This document shows positions 1 through 6,890 of a stretch of 64,000 nucleotides of DNA, piece by piece; the stretch's first letter is position 1, and every line of letters starts with the position of its first letter. The DNA comes from Petrotoga mobilis SJ95 (GTDB lineage Bacteria; Thermotogota; Thermotogae; Petrotogales; Petrotogaceae), in assembly GCF_000018605.1 (NCBI RefSeq), contig NC_010003.1, forward strand, positions 1,464,501 through 1,528,500, in the 5' to 3' direction. Made by a program: the position numbers and the translations under genes. A model generated the notes under the pieces. That model ran no database searches and was not told the DNA's origin. It saw nothing but the letters and a program-made list of their open reading frames with translations.

Positions 1-536
1 TCGAAATAGTCTAATTTGAATGTGTTACCAGCAGATTCCCCTATAGAACCAGTAAATATAGGGGTGTCTATCAAGGTAAAATTATTTTGATTATAAAAAT
101 CTCTAATTGCCTTTAAAATTTCATTTCTAATATTTAAGATATGAAACTGTCTTCTCGATCTGATCCATAAATGCCTATTTTCCATTAAAAAGTCTATGCC
201 ATGCTCTTTTTTAGAAATGGGATAGTCTTCAATGGGTTCTTGTATTTTTTTGAAAGAAGTTATATGTAATTCAACGTTTTCAGGAGATCTTTCGTCTTTT
301 TTTATGGTTCCTTGTAAGATTATGCTGCTTTCCATTTTTATTTTTCTTATGTTTTCAAAGGTTTCATCATCAAAATCCTTTTTTTCAGCTATTCCTTGAA
401 TGAAACCAGTTCCATCCCTTAACTGTAAGAAAGCAATTTTACCGCTGCTTCTTTTGTTCCATACCCATCCCCGAAATTCTACTGTTTCATTGATGTGTTT
501 TTTGAAGTCTTTTATATATACCCAATTTGGAATCAT
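1..536 (-). CDS. asnS: Asparaginyl-tRNA synthetase, 5' part only
   Basis: Charges tRNA-Asn with asparagine in the cytoplasm. Only the first 178 residues are present; the gene runs off the left edge. The start is the ATG at 536, preceded by GGAGGTGATAGC. Residues 1-105 look like the OB-fold anticodon-binding domain (GWVWNKRSSGKIAFLQLRDG), and the stretch NRHLWIRSRR near 120-129 is typical of class II AsnRS and close relatives. The end of the visible part (TGSIGESAGNTFKLDYF) begins the catalytic domain. An archaeal-type AspRS is the main alternative, because both share this layout; the catalytic residues that separate them lie outside the window. A perfect hairpin sits just upstream of the ribosome binding site. 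Confidence 0.85.
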   Translation of the reverse strand, partial: MIPNWVYIKDFKKHINETVEFRGWVWNKRSSGKIAFLQLRDGTGFIQGIAEKKDFDDETFENIRKIKMESSIILQGTIKKDERSPENVELHITSFKKIQEPIEDYPISKKEHGIDFLMENRHLWIRSRRQFHILNIRNEILKAIRDFYNQNNFTLIDTPIFTGSIGESAGNTFKLDYF

Positions 537-553
537 GCTATCACCTCCGGACG

Positions 554-574
554 TTAAGGGGGTTCCCCCCTTAA
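554..574. repeat. Perfect 9-bp hairpin upstream of asnS
   Basis: TTAAGGGGG (554-562) and CCCCCTTAA (566-574) form a perfect inverted repeat with a 3-nt loop. In the leftward transcript it ends about 10 nt before the asnS ribosome binding site. No U-run follows it on the minus strand, so it is not a normal intrinsic terminator. The sequence GACGTTAAGGGG here recurs at about 3345, so it belongs to the local repeat family. Confidence 0.6.
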
Positions 575-605
575 AAACCCCAAATCAAGTTCAGGGTCAA
601 ATTCA

Positions 606-682
606 TTTAAAAACATCGTTTGCACACTGCGGCAAACTTAAAAAATTTTTTTGCACAAAACAGCAAAAGGTGAAACCCCTTA
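606..682 (-). repeat. Dispersed palindromic repeat, copy in the asnS-sirtuin gap
   Basis: Read on the minus strand, this 76-bp stretch nearly matches 30851-30926 on the plus strand. It holds two 20-bp imperfect palindromes, at 618-637 (arms GTTTGC/GCAAAC) and 649-668 (arms TTTTGC/GCAAAA). The 618-637 palindrome is identical, reverse complemented, to the one at 30896-30915. No protein or RNA gene is recognisable. Confidence 0.8.
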
Positions 683-690
683 ATGCTCTG

Positions 691-721
691 TTTTAGCGCC
701 CCTTCGCCCCGCTCCCCACCC
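691..721 (-). repeat. GC-rich 31-bp repeat module, copy 1
   Basis: Positions 691-721 are identical over 31 bases to 30704-30734, and close variants lie at 3282-3311, 3592-3620 and (reverse complement) 34648-34674. The module is made of C-runs (GCGCCCC, CGCCCCGC, TCCCCACCC), very unlike the surrounding AT-rich DNA. It contains the stop codon and last eight sense codons of the leftward sirtuin gene. Confidence 0.85.
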
Positions 722-1463
722 ATTCTTTGGCAACTTGCATAAAAAAGGTATCCAGTTCTTCGTTAACAATGAGAGCTACTTTTTGTGGCGGGAGATACAT
801 TTCTGATATTTCTCCTTTGTTCACAACTATTATCTTGCCTTTAGTTAAGGATGGCAACATTGCTGCTGGTATAACCGCAAGAGAAGATCCTAAAACCAAG
901 ACAAGTTCCGAATTTTTCATCAATATTTCAGATTCTGTTAGGTATTTTACAGGTTCTCCAAAAAATACTATGTCTGGTTTTATTACTCCACCGCAGTTAT
1001 CACATTTTGGTACTACTTCATTGTTCATCTTTTCTAATATTTCTTCTTGAGAATACTTTCTTTTACATTTTGTGCAGTAATTTTTCCAGCATCCTCCATG
1101 GATTTCATAGACTTTTTTTGAACCGGCTTTTTGGTGTAAAGAGTCTATGTTTTGAGTTACTATCCCTTTTAATTTTCCTTCCTTTTCAAGTTGAACTAAA
1201 AATTTGTGAGTAAAGGTTGGTTCTGCTTTCGTTATGTACTCCAAAAATTTTTTGTGAAACTTATAGAACAAAGAAGGATCCAGATAGAAATAATCTAAAT
1301 CGAAAATTCTCTCAGGATTTTCTATATTTGCCTTCGTGTAGATCCCGTTAGGGCCTCTGAAATCGGGGATACCTGCGTTAGTAGACATCCCCGCACCACT
1401 TAAGACCGCAATGGAATTTGAATTATAAATTAATTCGGCAAATTTTTTTGCAACTTCAGACAT
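693..1463 (-). CDS. cobB: Sir2-family NAD-dependent protein deacylase (sirtuin)
   Basis: Removes acyl groups from lysine side chains, using NAD+ and releasing nicotinamide. The 256 residues show the Rossmann motif GAGMSTNAGIPDFRGP (23-38), TQNID (103-107), the catalytic His in HGG (122), a four-cysteine zinc site (C130, C133, C154, C157), and GSSLAVIPA near 192-200. The ATG at 1463 has GGAGAAAAAG upstream. It overlaps the end of the preceding leftward gene by 8 bp, so the two are probably translated together. The last eight residues (VGSGAKGR) are encoded by the GC-rich 31-bp repeat, which supplies the stop codon; the natural C-terminus seems to have been replaced by repeat DNA. The catalytic core is intact. 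Confidence 0.95.
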   Translation of the reverse strand: MSEVAKKFAELIYNSNSIAVLSGAGMSTNAGIPDFRGPNGIYTKANIENPERIFDLDYFYLDPSLFYKFHKKFLEYITKAEPTFTHKFLVQLEKEGKLKGIVTQNIDSLHQKAGSKKVYEIHGGCWKNYCTKCKRKYSQEEILEKMNNEVVPKCDNCGGVIKPDIVFFGEPVKYLTESEILMKNSELVLVLGSSLAVIPAAMLPSLTKGKIIVVNKGEISEMYLPPQKVALIVNEELDTFFMQVAKEWVGSGAKGR

Positions 1464-3243
1464 CTTTTTCTCCTTTTAAAAACTTCAAAAGTTCTTGGGC
1501 GGCTATTAATGGACCTTGGTCTTCATAGCCTTCTACACCAAGTTGTGTCCGAAGTGTCCCGACTTTGACGTTACTTTTCATTAGAGTTTCCATGTATTTT
1601 CTAGCAATTTTTTCGTGTTTTTCTCTTCTTTGGATTGCACCAAAGGGATTGGCAAAGTAACTATAGGTTAGACCTTTCTCTGAAGTAGTACCTTTTGCCA
1701 TTCTTGCACCTTTGGAGAATATATCTAAAGCCTTATCTACGTCATTAAAAAATTCGATTGGTGGTTTGTTGTCGTCTATTTTTTCATAGTTGTTGGCGTA
1801 AAAGAAATAATCAATTTTAGTAGGTCTTATGATATCTTCGTAATTGGAGTATGGTACTATAACTCTGGCGTTGGTTATGTTTGGATTCAAAAAGATACTT
1901 CTATCCATAGCGGAGTAGGCATAACCTGGTTGTAAGTCATCTAGTCTAACAAAAGCACCAGTTTCTGTCCCATACGCAACCACTGTTCCATCTTCTAAAA
2001 TATCTAATGATCCCATATCATCTATCAATATATTTACTTCGGATACTTGTTTTCTTATTCTATTTAAGGCATCCAATGTTTCAGATTTTCCCGCTCCACT
2101 ATCTCCCATTATCATTACGTTGAAACTTTTTCCATCCCTTAACTTTATTTCAGCTAAAGCCCCGTGAATTGGTAGTCTATCTTCGTCTATTACTATTAAG
2201 TTGTGAATCGTCAATACCATTTTCTTCATATAACCAAAGTAGTCTATAGAAGGATCATCTCCGACAAGCCCTACGTAAGTTCCATCATCTTCTTTATAGA
2301 TGATACCATTGTAATCGTCTTCATCCTCAAAAAAACTTTTATTCATACCGAAAATGTATATGCCATCAGGTCTTCTGTTTTCTAAACTTTCAAAATCTGC
2401 AAACTCGTACAAATTTGCCAAACCTGCTGCCATCGCAAAGTATTCCTTGTAAACAACAACGAATATCAATTTGTCGTTAACGTATATAGGGAACACCAGC
2501 CAATCCTGTGGATTTTCAATATTAATTTTGTTTAATATAGGGCGATCGACAACTTTGAATACCCCTCTTCTTTTATTTGAGTATGTATAAAAGATAACAG
2601 GTGGTTCCAATACTACGCTCCAAACATATTCCATGTTGTATAAAAAATCAGCGGCGGCTATTTGAGCTTCTGGTTTTGTTCTAGGTCGATCAACTATAAA
2701 TCCAGCTTGAGCTCCACTGGGAAGTTGCCTGAGCACTTTTACCCTTCTGGCTGATATATTAACAAGGATTTGTCTATATACTCCCAAGACTAAGCTTTTT
2801 AAATCAGAGTTGTTTTTAACTAAGGATATTTGTTTGTGAATTCTCGTTCTTGAGTTGTGACTAAATGGATCCGCTTTTTTCATGAATCTGTGTTTTGAAC
2901 GCCATAGATTGAAAGTATCTTCAACAAAGAGAGCCAACGTTTCTCTGTATGAAGATAATTTTGGGAAACTAAAGTAAGAGGATTCATCCAAATGGTCTAA
3001 GCTGTTTAAAGATAATGCTAAGAGTAGTTGTCGGATTTGTTCTAAATCGTACCTTTCATGAACTTTTTGTTTGGTTTCATCTACTAGAAATAATTGAAAA
3101 AAAGGATACAACGTATTGCGTGTCTCTTCGGCATCCTCGATTAATTCTGAAATTATTTCTAGTAGATAACTTGAGTTTAGTATTTGAGATATGTTACTAT
3201 AAGATACCTCCCCGGGTATCAGCACCGTTCTTTCATAACTCAT
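1456..3243 (-). CDS. P-loop protein resembling HPr kinase/PEP carboxykinase fold, unknown function
   Basis: A 595-residue protein whose function I do not recognise. The N-terminal 340 residues have no motif I can name. Near residue 358 it has LPIHGALAEIKLRDG, followed by a Walker A loop GDSGAGKSET (380-389) and an acidic segment ILIDDMG about 20 residues later. This order, with GxSGxGKSE, resembles the nucleotide site of HPr kinase and ATP-type PEP carboxykinase, so phosphoryl transfer is a reasonable inference, but substrate and role are unknown. The C-terminal part (FANPFGAIQRREKHEKIARK) is soluble and basic. No signal peptide or membrane segment is visible. The ATG at 3243 has GGGAGG upstream. 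Its last 8 bp overlap the sirtuin start. Confidence 0.6.
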   Translation of the reverse strand: MSYERTVLIPGEVSYSNISQILNSSYLLEIISELIEDAEETRNTLYPFFQLFLVDETKQKVHERYDLEQIRQLLLALSLNSLDHLDESSYFSFPKLSSYRETLALFVEDTFNLWRSKHRFMKKADPFSHNSRTRIHKQISLVKNNSDLKSLVLGVYRQILVNISARRVKVLRQLPSGAQAGFIVDRPRTKPEAQIAAADFLYNMEYVWSVVLEPPVIFYTYSNKRRGVFKVVDRPILNKINIENPQDWLVFPIYVNDKLIFVVVYKEYFAMAAGLANLYEFADFESLENRRPDGIYIFGMNKSFFEDEDDYNGIIYKEDDGTYVGLVGDDPSIDYFGYMKKMVLTIHNLIVIDEDRLPIHGALAEIKLRDGKSFNVMIMGDSGAGKSETLDALNRIRKQVSEVNILIDDMGSLDILEDGTVVAYGTETGAFVRLDDLQPGYAYSAMDRSIFLNPNITNARVIVPYSNYEDIIRPTKIDYFFYANNYEKIDDNKPPIEFFNDVDKALDIFSKGARMAKGTTSEKGLTYSYFANPFGAIQRREKHEKIARKYMETLMKSNVKVGTLRTQLGVEGYEDQGPLIAAQELLKFLKGEKDV

Positions 3244-3281
3244 TTTTTAACCCTCCCTTTTAACGGTCTTTAGAAGTTTTA

Positions 3282-3311
3282 TTTTAGCGCCCCTTTCCCC
3301 GCTTCCCACCC
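3282..3311 (-). repeat. GC-rich repeat module, copy 2
   Basis: A 30-base variant of the module at 691-721 (TTTTAGCGCCCC then C-runs), with a few substitutions and one base fewer. It sits 39 bp upstream of the leftward P-loop gene, in the gap behind engB. A short leftward reading frame across 3284-3499 ends in the same GKGR-stop as the sirtuin, but it consists entirely of repeat DNA and I do not call it a gene. Confidence 0.75.
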
Positions 3312-3320
3312 TTCTTAAGG

Positions 3321-3388
3321 AGGGACCTAAGGTCCCTAACCCAGGACGTTAAGGGGTAAACCCGGACATTGAGGGGTACTCCCCTCAA
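3321..3388. repeat. Two short perfect hairpins in the engB-P-loop gene gap
   Basis: AGGGACC (3321-3327) pairs with GGTCCCT (3331-3337), and TTGAGGGG (3369-3376) pairs with CCCCTCAA (3381-3388). Between them is GACGTTAAGGGG, which is shared with the hairpin upstream of asnS. The gap from 3244 to 3626 (383 bp) contains only such repeat modules and no supportable gene. Confidence 0.6.
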
Positions 3389-3426
3389 ACTCCCCAAAAA
3401 CAAAAATCTCTTTTTAAAAAGATCTT

Positions 3427-3511
3427 TTTTGCACAGCTCTGGAAACAAAAGCTTCTTTGCATAAATCAGCAAAAAATCATTTAAAAACATAGTTTGCATA
3501 GTACAGCAAAC
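3427..3511 (-). repeat. Cluster of three palindromic repeat units
   Basis: Three members of the 20-bp palindrome family: 3427-3450 (degenerate), 3455-3474 (arms TTTGC/GCAAA) and 3492-3511 (GTTTGC/GCAAAC). The following ATTTAAAAACATAGTTTGCA closely matches the flank at 604-623, so the order of modules is conserved between gaps, although the sequences have drifted. Confidence 0.75.
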
Positions 3512-3591
3512 AAGGCTCCGCCCTGTGACCCTTTTAAAATCAAAATCTTAATTTTGAAGTGTTTATTATAAGAATAACTTCTAAATCTTAC

Positions 3592-3620
3592 TTTTAGTAC
3601 CCCTTTGCTCTGCACCCTGA
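3592..3620 (-). repeat. Degenerate GC-rich repeat module beside engB
   Basis: TTTTAGTACCCCTTTGC followed by TCTGCACCC aligns with the 31-bp module, with several substitutions. It ends 6 bp from the engB stop codon, so it lies immediately downstream of engB in the leftward transcript, the same relation the intact module has to the sirtuin gene. Confidence 0.55.
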
Positions 3621-3626
3621 TTGAGA

Positions 3627-4217
3627 CTAATCATTATCACCTAATATTTCGCCGATGGTTTTCAAAACCTCTTTTAACCCTTCTTTTGTTTTTGAGGAAA
3701 AAGGCATATATATATATTCACCATAAGTTGAAAAACTTCTTTTGATATCTTCAAAAAGTTTAGCTTTTTCAGATTTCGTTAATTTATCAGATTTTGTTAA
3801 GATAAACAAAAAAGGTGTTCCTAGATCTTTGAGCCATTCGACCATAGCATAATCCAATTTTTGAGGCATATGTCTATGATCGATAAGCAAAGAAACGGCA
3901 CTCAAAGAAAATCTGGTTTTAAAGTACTCGTTCATCAGTACGTTCCATCTTTCTTTTTCCTGTTTTGAAACACTTGCAAAACCGTATCCGGGCAAATCAA
4001 CAAAGTAATATTTATCATTCACCAAGTAGTAATTGATGGATCTGGTTTTCCCTGGGGTAGAACTCACTTTCGCTATTTTTATGCCTAAAATGGCATTCAA
4101 AAAGCTTGATTTTCCCACATTGGACCTTCCTGCAAAGGCGATTTCTTTTTTATCTGGTGGTGGGAGATCTTCAATTTTGTAGACGGTTTTTATTAATTGA
4201 GCTTTGTATACTTTCAA
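3627..4217 (-). CDS. engB: Ribosome biogenesis GTPase EngB (YsxC)
   Basis: A small GTPase that assists assembly of the large ribosomal subunit. The 196 residues match the usual family length. Motifs are clear: G1 GRSNVGKSS (30-38), the G2 region STPGKTRSIN (53-62), G3 DLPGYGFA (74-81) and G4 LTKSDK near 141-146. The start is the TTG at 4217, with GAGGAGGA about 12 nt upstream; no better start lies between it and the first motif. It is the last gene before a 383-bp repeat-rich gap, at the end of the run beginning with rodA. Confidence 0.96.
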   Translation of the reverse strand: MKVYKAQLIKTVYKIEDLPPPDKKEIAFAGRSNVGKSSFLNAILGIKIAKVSSTPGKTRSINYYLVNDKYYFVDLPGYGFASVSKQEKERWNVLMNEYFKTRFSLSAVSLLIDHRHMPQKLDYAMVEWLKDLGTPFLFILTKSDKLTKSEKAKLFEDIKRSFSTYGEYIYMPFSSKTKEGLKEVLKTIGEILGDND

Positions 4218-4235
4218 AATGTCGATGGTCCTCCT

Positions 4236-4712
4236 CTAAAGTTCTTTGATTTCAACTTTTGCTTCGTTAGGATCTATTATACCATAAGTTGCCTTCCCAG
4301 TTAGCCATCCAGAAAATTCTCCTGGGTTGAGTACAACGGTTTTACCGGTTTTCCTATTTCCTATTTCATGGGTATGACCAAAAAATACATAATCATAAAT
4401 CCCTGAATTTTCAGCAGCTTCTAAGGAATAAGGTTCGTGCATCAGAAATATTTTTTTACCATCTTTTTCTACGGTAATTGGTCCGTTTTTTATCTTTTTA
4501 TTTGATCTTTCATAAAGTAGTAACTTTTCTCCGTCGTTGTTACCAAAGACACCATAAAAGTCGATATCATCATAGATTAGATATGGTAAAGTAAAAGGAG
4601 CTACAAAGTCTCCACAATGGAAAATGGTATCGACATTGTACCTTTGGATTATATCTGGAATCTTTTTGAGTTTATCCATGTTGTCGTGAGAATCGGATAA
4701 TACTAACCACAT
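4236..4712 (-). CDS. YfcE/MJ0936-type metallophosphoesterase
   Basis: A two-metal phosphodiesterase of the calcineurin-like superfamily; the family cleaves artificial phosphodiesters such as bis-pNPP and its natural substrate is generally unclear. The 158 residues contain all five metal-ligand motifs in order: SDSH (6-9), HCGDF (near 33), FGNND (near 56), MHEP (near 91) and GHTHE (near 112). The ATG at 4712 follows GGAGGCGATCTA. It lies 15 bp downstream of thiN and 18 bp upstream of engB, so it is part of one leftward transcription unit. Confidence 0.9.
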   Translation of the reverse strand: MWLVLSDSHDNMDKLKKIPDIIQRYNVDTIFHCGDFVAPFTLPYLIYDDIDFYGVFGNNDGEKLLLYERSNKKIKNGPITVEKDGKKIFLMHEPYSLEAAENSGIYDYVFFGHTHEIGNRKTGKTVVLNPGEFSGWLTGKATYGIIDPNEAKVEIKEL

Positions 4713-4727
4713 TAGATCGCCTCCTGC

Positions 4728-5384
4728 TTACCATTTTTTGTCGATCCATCTGATATAAACGACCATGCCACTTTCAACGGATATTTCTATTTTGTTTTCT
4801 TTAGCTTCGTTGCTGATTCCTAAGGATTTGAAATCAAAGATATCTTTTTTATTTAATGGATATTTGAACCCTTTGAGAGTAAGGCCTATAACGGGTTCTC
4901 CTATTCTTAAAATGGACCAACTTTCACCGATCTGGGCTTCTTCTTCTACTTTTTTATTTACTATACCAATTTTAACGTCTTCTTCAAGTATAACAGGATT
5001 TAGATCTATATACTCGGCTAGGAGGAATATACTTGCCATTTCTTGATCAATACGATTGCCTAAAACCCCTGATAAAACAATGTTTTTGTAGTGATTTTCT
5101 TTCAGAAATATTAAAGCCAATTCGGTATCGATCTCATCTTTTTCTTTTGGATATTTCAATATCTCGGTGTTGTTATTTTCTGCCCACTGAAGGTCTTCAA
5201 TAGAAGCAGAATCAAAATCTCCTATTAAATAGTTTGGTGGTAAGTTTAACTTTTTGAAGATTTTGATTCCAGCATCACAGGCGATTGTCAAGGATGCCTT
5301 TTGAAACATTTTCTCATAGAATTCTAAAGAGCTTCTTGGCTCTGCTCCAGATATTATATAAACTATAGTTCGGTCGCCTCCCAA
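4728..5384 (-). CDS. thiN: Thiamine pyrophosphokinase
   Basis: Transfers pyrophosphate from ATP to thiamine, making thiamine diphosphate. The N-terminal half has the family signature: IISGAEPRSS, then ACDAGIKIFKKLNLPPNYLIG and GDFDS, and later YPKEKDEIDTELAL, which carries the acidic metal ligands. The C-terminal third is the beta-rich thiamine-binding domain. The start is uncertain. The only ATG/GTG/TTG in frame is the TTG at 5384, but that codon overlaps the start of the GGGAGG (5377-5382) that looks like the ribosome binding site. An ATA at 5366 lies 10 nt past that site and would give IVYIISGAE, the usual N-terminus of the family. No other thiamine genes are in the window. Confidence 0.9.
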   Translation of the reverse strand: MGGDRTIVYIISGAEPRSSLEFYEKMFQKASLTIACDAGIKIFKKLNLPPNYLIGDFDSASIEDLQWAENNNTEILKYPKEKDEIDTELALIFLKENHYKNIVLSGVLGNRIDQEMASIFLLAEYIDLNPVILEEDVKIGIVNKKVEEEAQIGESWSILRIGEPVIGLTLKGFKYPLNKKDIFDFKSLGISNEAKENKIEISVESGMVVYIRWIDKKW

Positions 5385-5397
5385 TTGGATTTTAGGT

Positions 5398-6870
5398 TCA
5401 TGAGTTTAATTGATGGATTGTCTTATATAGATTGTCAGCAATTGTTTTTGGAGTTAAACAGTAGTTTGTGTACTCTAAGGATAGATCTCTTGCTGTTTTA
5501 TATACTACATAGCTTCCAATGAGGCAAGCTTGCATTGTAGGTAAACCTTGAGCTATATACGATCCGATAACTCCTGATAGTAAATCTCCCGATCCTCCCT
5601 TGGCTAGACTTGAATTCCCTGTTATGTTGAAATACGTTTTTTCACCGTTTGTTACCAAGGTAGTTGATGATTTGAATACAATGGTACAGTTCAATTTTTT
5701 TGCGTATTCTTCCAAAGTGACCACGTCGTTTTTTAAATTTTTATAAACCTTTGATAGTTCTCCTACATGAGGGGTTATAACAAAATTTCTGTTTAATTTT
5801 ACATCTTTATCTTTTAAAATGGATAGAGCATCTGCATCTAAAACGAATAATTTGTTATCTTTGTAGGTTTCAACTAATTTTTTAACAAAGCCTTTTGCAT
5901 TTTCAGTTATACCGGGACCTAAAACTATAACGTTGGATTTTTCGATTTCTTCCTTTAAATTTTCAACGTCTTTTTCTTCAAAGTGTTCTTTTTTTAAAGA
6001 CTTATAGATTATGGATGGTTCAAGAGTTAAAACGTTTGATGAATCACCTGGTGTAATCAGTTTAACCATACCAGCTCCAGTTCTTTGAGCTCCAATAGCT
6101 GAAAGGATAGGGGCACCAGGGTATTTTTCACTGCCTGCGAGTATTAGAACCGTTCCAAATTTGTACTTATAGGAGTCTTCAGGCCTGTTTGGAAGTAAGT
6201 TCTTAACGGTATCTTCTAGTATGAGTTCTCGATTGATTGAGTTTACCAGCGAGTTGTCGAAAGATAGAGGAGCAACTTTTATTTCTCCACAATATTCTCT
6301 TGCAGGATAGAGTAGATGGCCAATTTTTAAAAAGCCGAATGTAACCGCTTGATCGGCTTTAACTGCCGTTCCTAGAACTTCACCTGTGTCAGATGATATT
6401 CCCGATGGAACGTCAACTGATAATACCTTTGATCCTGAAGAGTTTATGCGTGTTATCGCTTCAGCAACCTCCCCCTTGACTTCTCCTGTCAAGCCTATAC
6501 CTATTAACCCGTCTATTATGAGATCGTATTGGGAATAATTGATTTCATCAACATCAAAACGATAAATATTAATTTCGTATTTTTTGGCGATCTCAAGTTG
6601 CTTTTTAAAGCCGGGACTCCCTTGAGTTGGATCGCCTACTATAAGTATTTCAACGTTGTAGCCTCTATTTTTTAGGATCCTACCCGCTGCAATACCATCA
6701 CCTGCGTTGTTACCCTTTCCTACTACACATAGAATGGAATTTGGTTCAAAGGTTTCCGCTATGTCAGCTACAGAAAAAGCCGCTTGCTCCATCAGCGTTT
6801 CTGGGGCTATTCCTTTCTCTATAGTCAATTTGTCTATTAATTTTGCCTGGGAAGAAGTGAGTATTTTCAA
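5398..6870 (-). CDS. nnr: Bifunctional NAD(P)H-hydrate epimerase and dehydratase
   Basis: Repairs damaged NADH and NADPH hydrates: the N-terminal YjeF domain equilibrates R and S hydrates, and the C-terminal ribokinase-like domain dehydrates the S form using ADP or ATP. The first 210 residues hold LTSSQAKLIDKLT and GKGNNAGDGIAAGRIL; the second half holds GTVLILAGSEKYPGAP, ITPHVGELS and the nucleotide site LAKGGSGDLLSGVIG. I favour the TTG at 6870 as start, because the AGAGGTG in front of it has 8-nt spacing, while the GTG at 6879 overlaps that binding site. Fused Nnr is common in bacteria. It is 13 bp from the thiN start and 20 bp after purA. Confidence 0.95.
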   Translation of the reverse strand: MKILTSSQAKLIDKLTIEKGIAPETLMEQAAFSVADIAETFEPNSILCVVGKGNNAGDGIAAGRILKNRGYNVEILIVGDPTQGSPGFKKQLEIAKKYEINIYRFDVDEINYSQYDLIIDGLIGIGLTGEVKGEVAEAITRINSSGSKVLSVDVPSGISSDTGEVLGTAVKADQAVTFGFLKIGHLLYPAREYCGEIKVAPLSFDNSLVNSINRELILEDTVKNLLPNRPEDSYKYKFGTVLILAGSEKYPGAPILSAIGAQRTGAGMVKLITPGDSSNVLTLEPSIIYKSLKKEHFEEKDVENLKEEIEKSNVIVLGPGITENAKGFVKKLVETYKDNKLFVLDADALSILKDKDVKLNRNFVITPHVGELSKVYKNLKNDVVTLEEYAKKLNCTIVFKSSTTLVTNGEKTYFNITGNSSLAKGGSGDLLSGVIGSYIAQGLPTMQACLIGSYVVYKTARDLSLEYTNYCLTPKTIADNLYKTIHQLNS

Positions 6871-6890
6871 TTTTTTCACCTCTAAACTTT

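Noticed and set aside
400-696. Rightward reading frame overlapping the asnS 5' end
   Set aside because: It lies opposite asnS and then runs through repeat DNA; there is no plausible start site.
3284-3499. Short leftward reading frame between engB and the P-loop gene
   Set aside because: It is entirely made of repeat modules and hairpins, and I see no protein family features.
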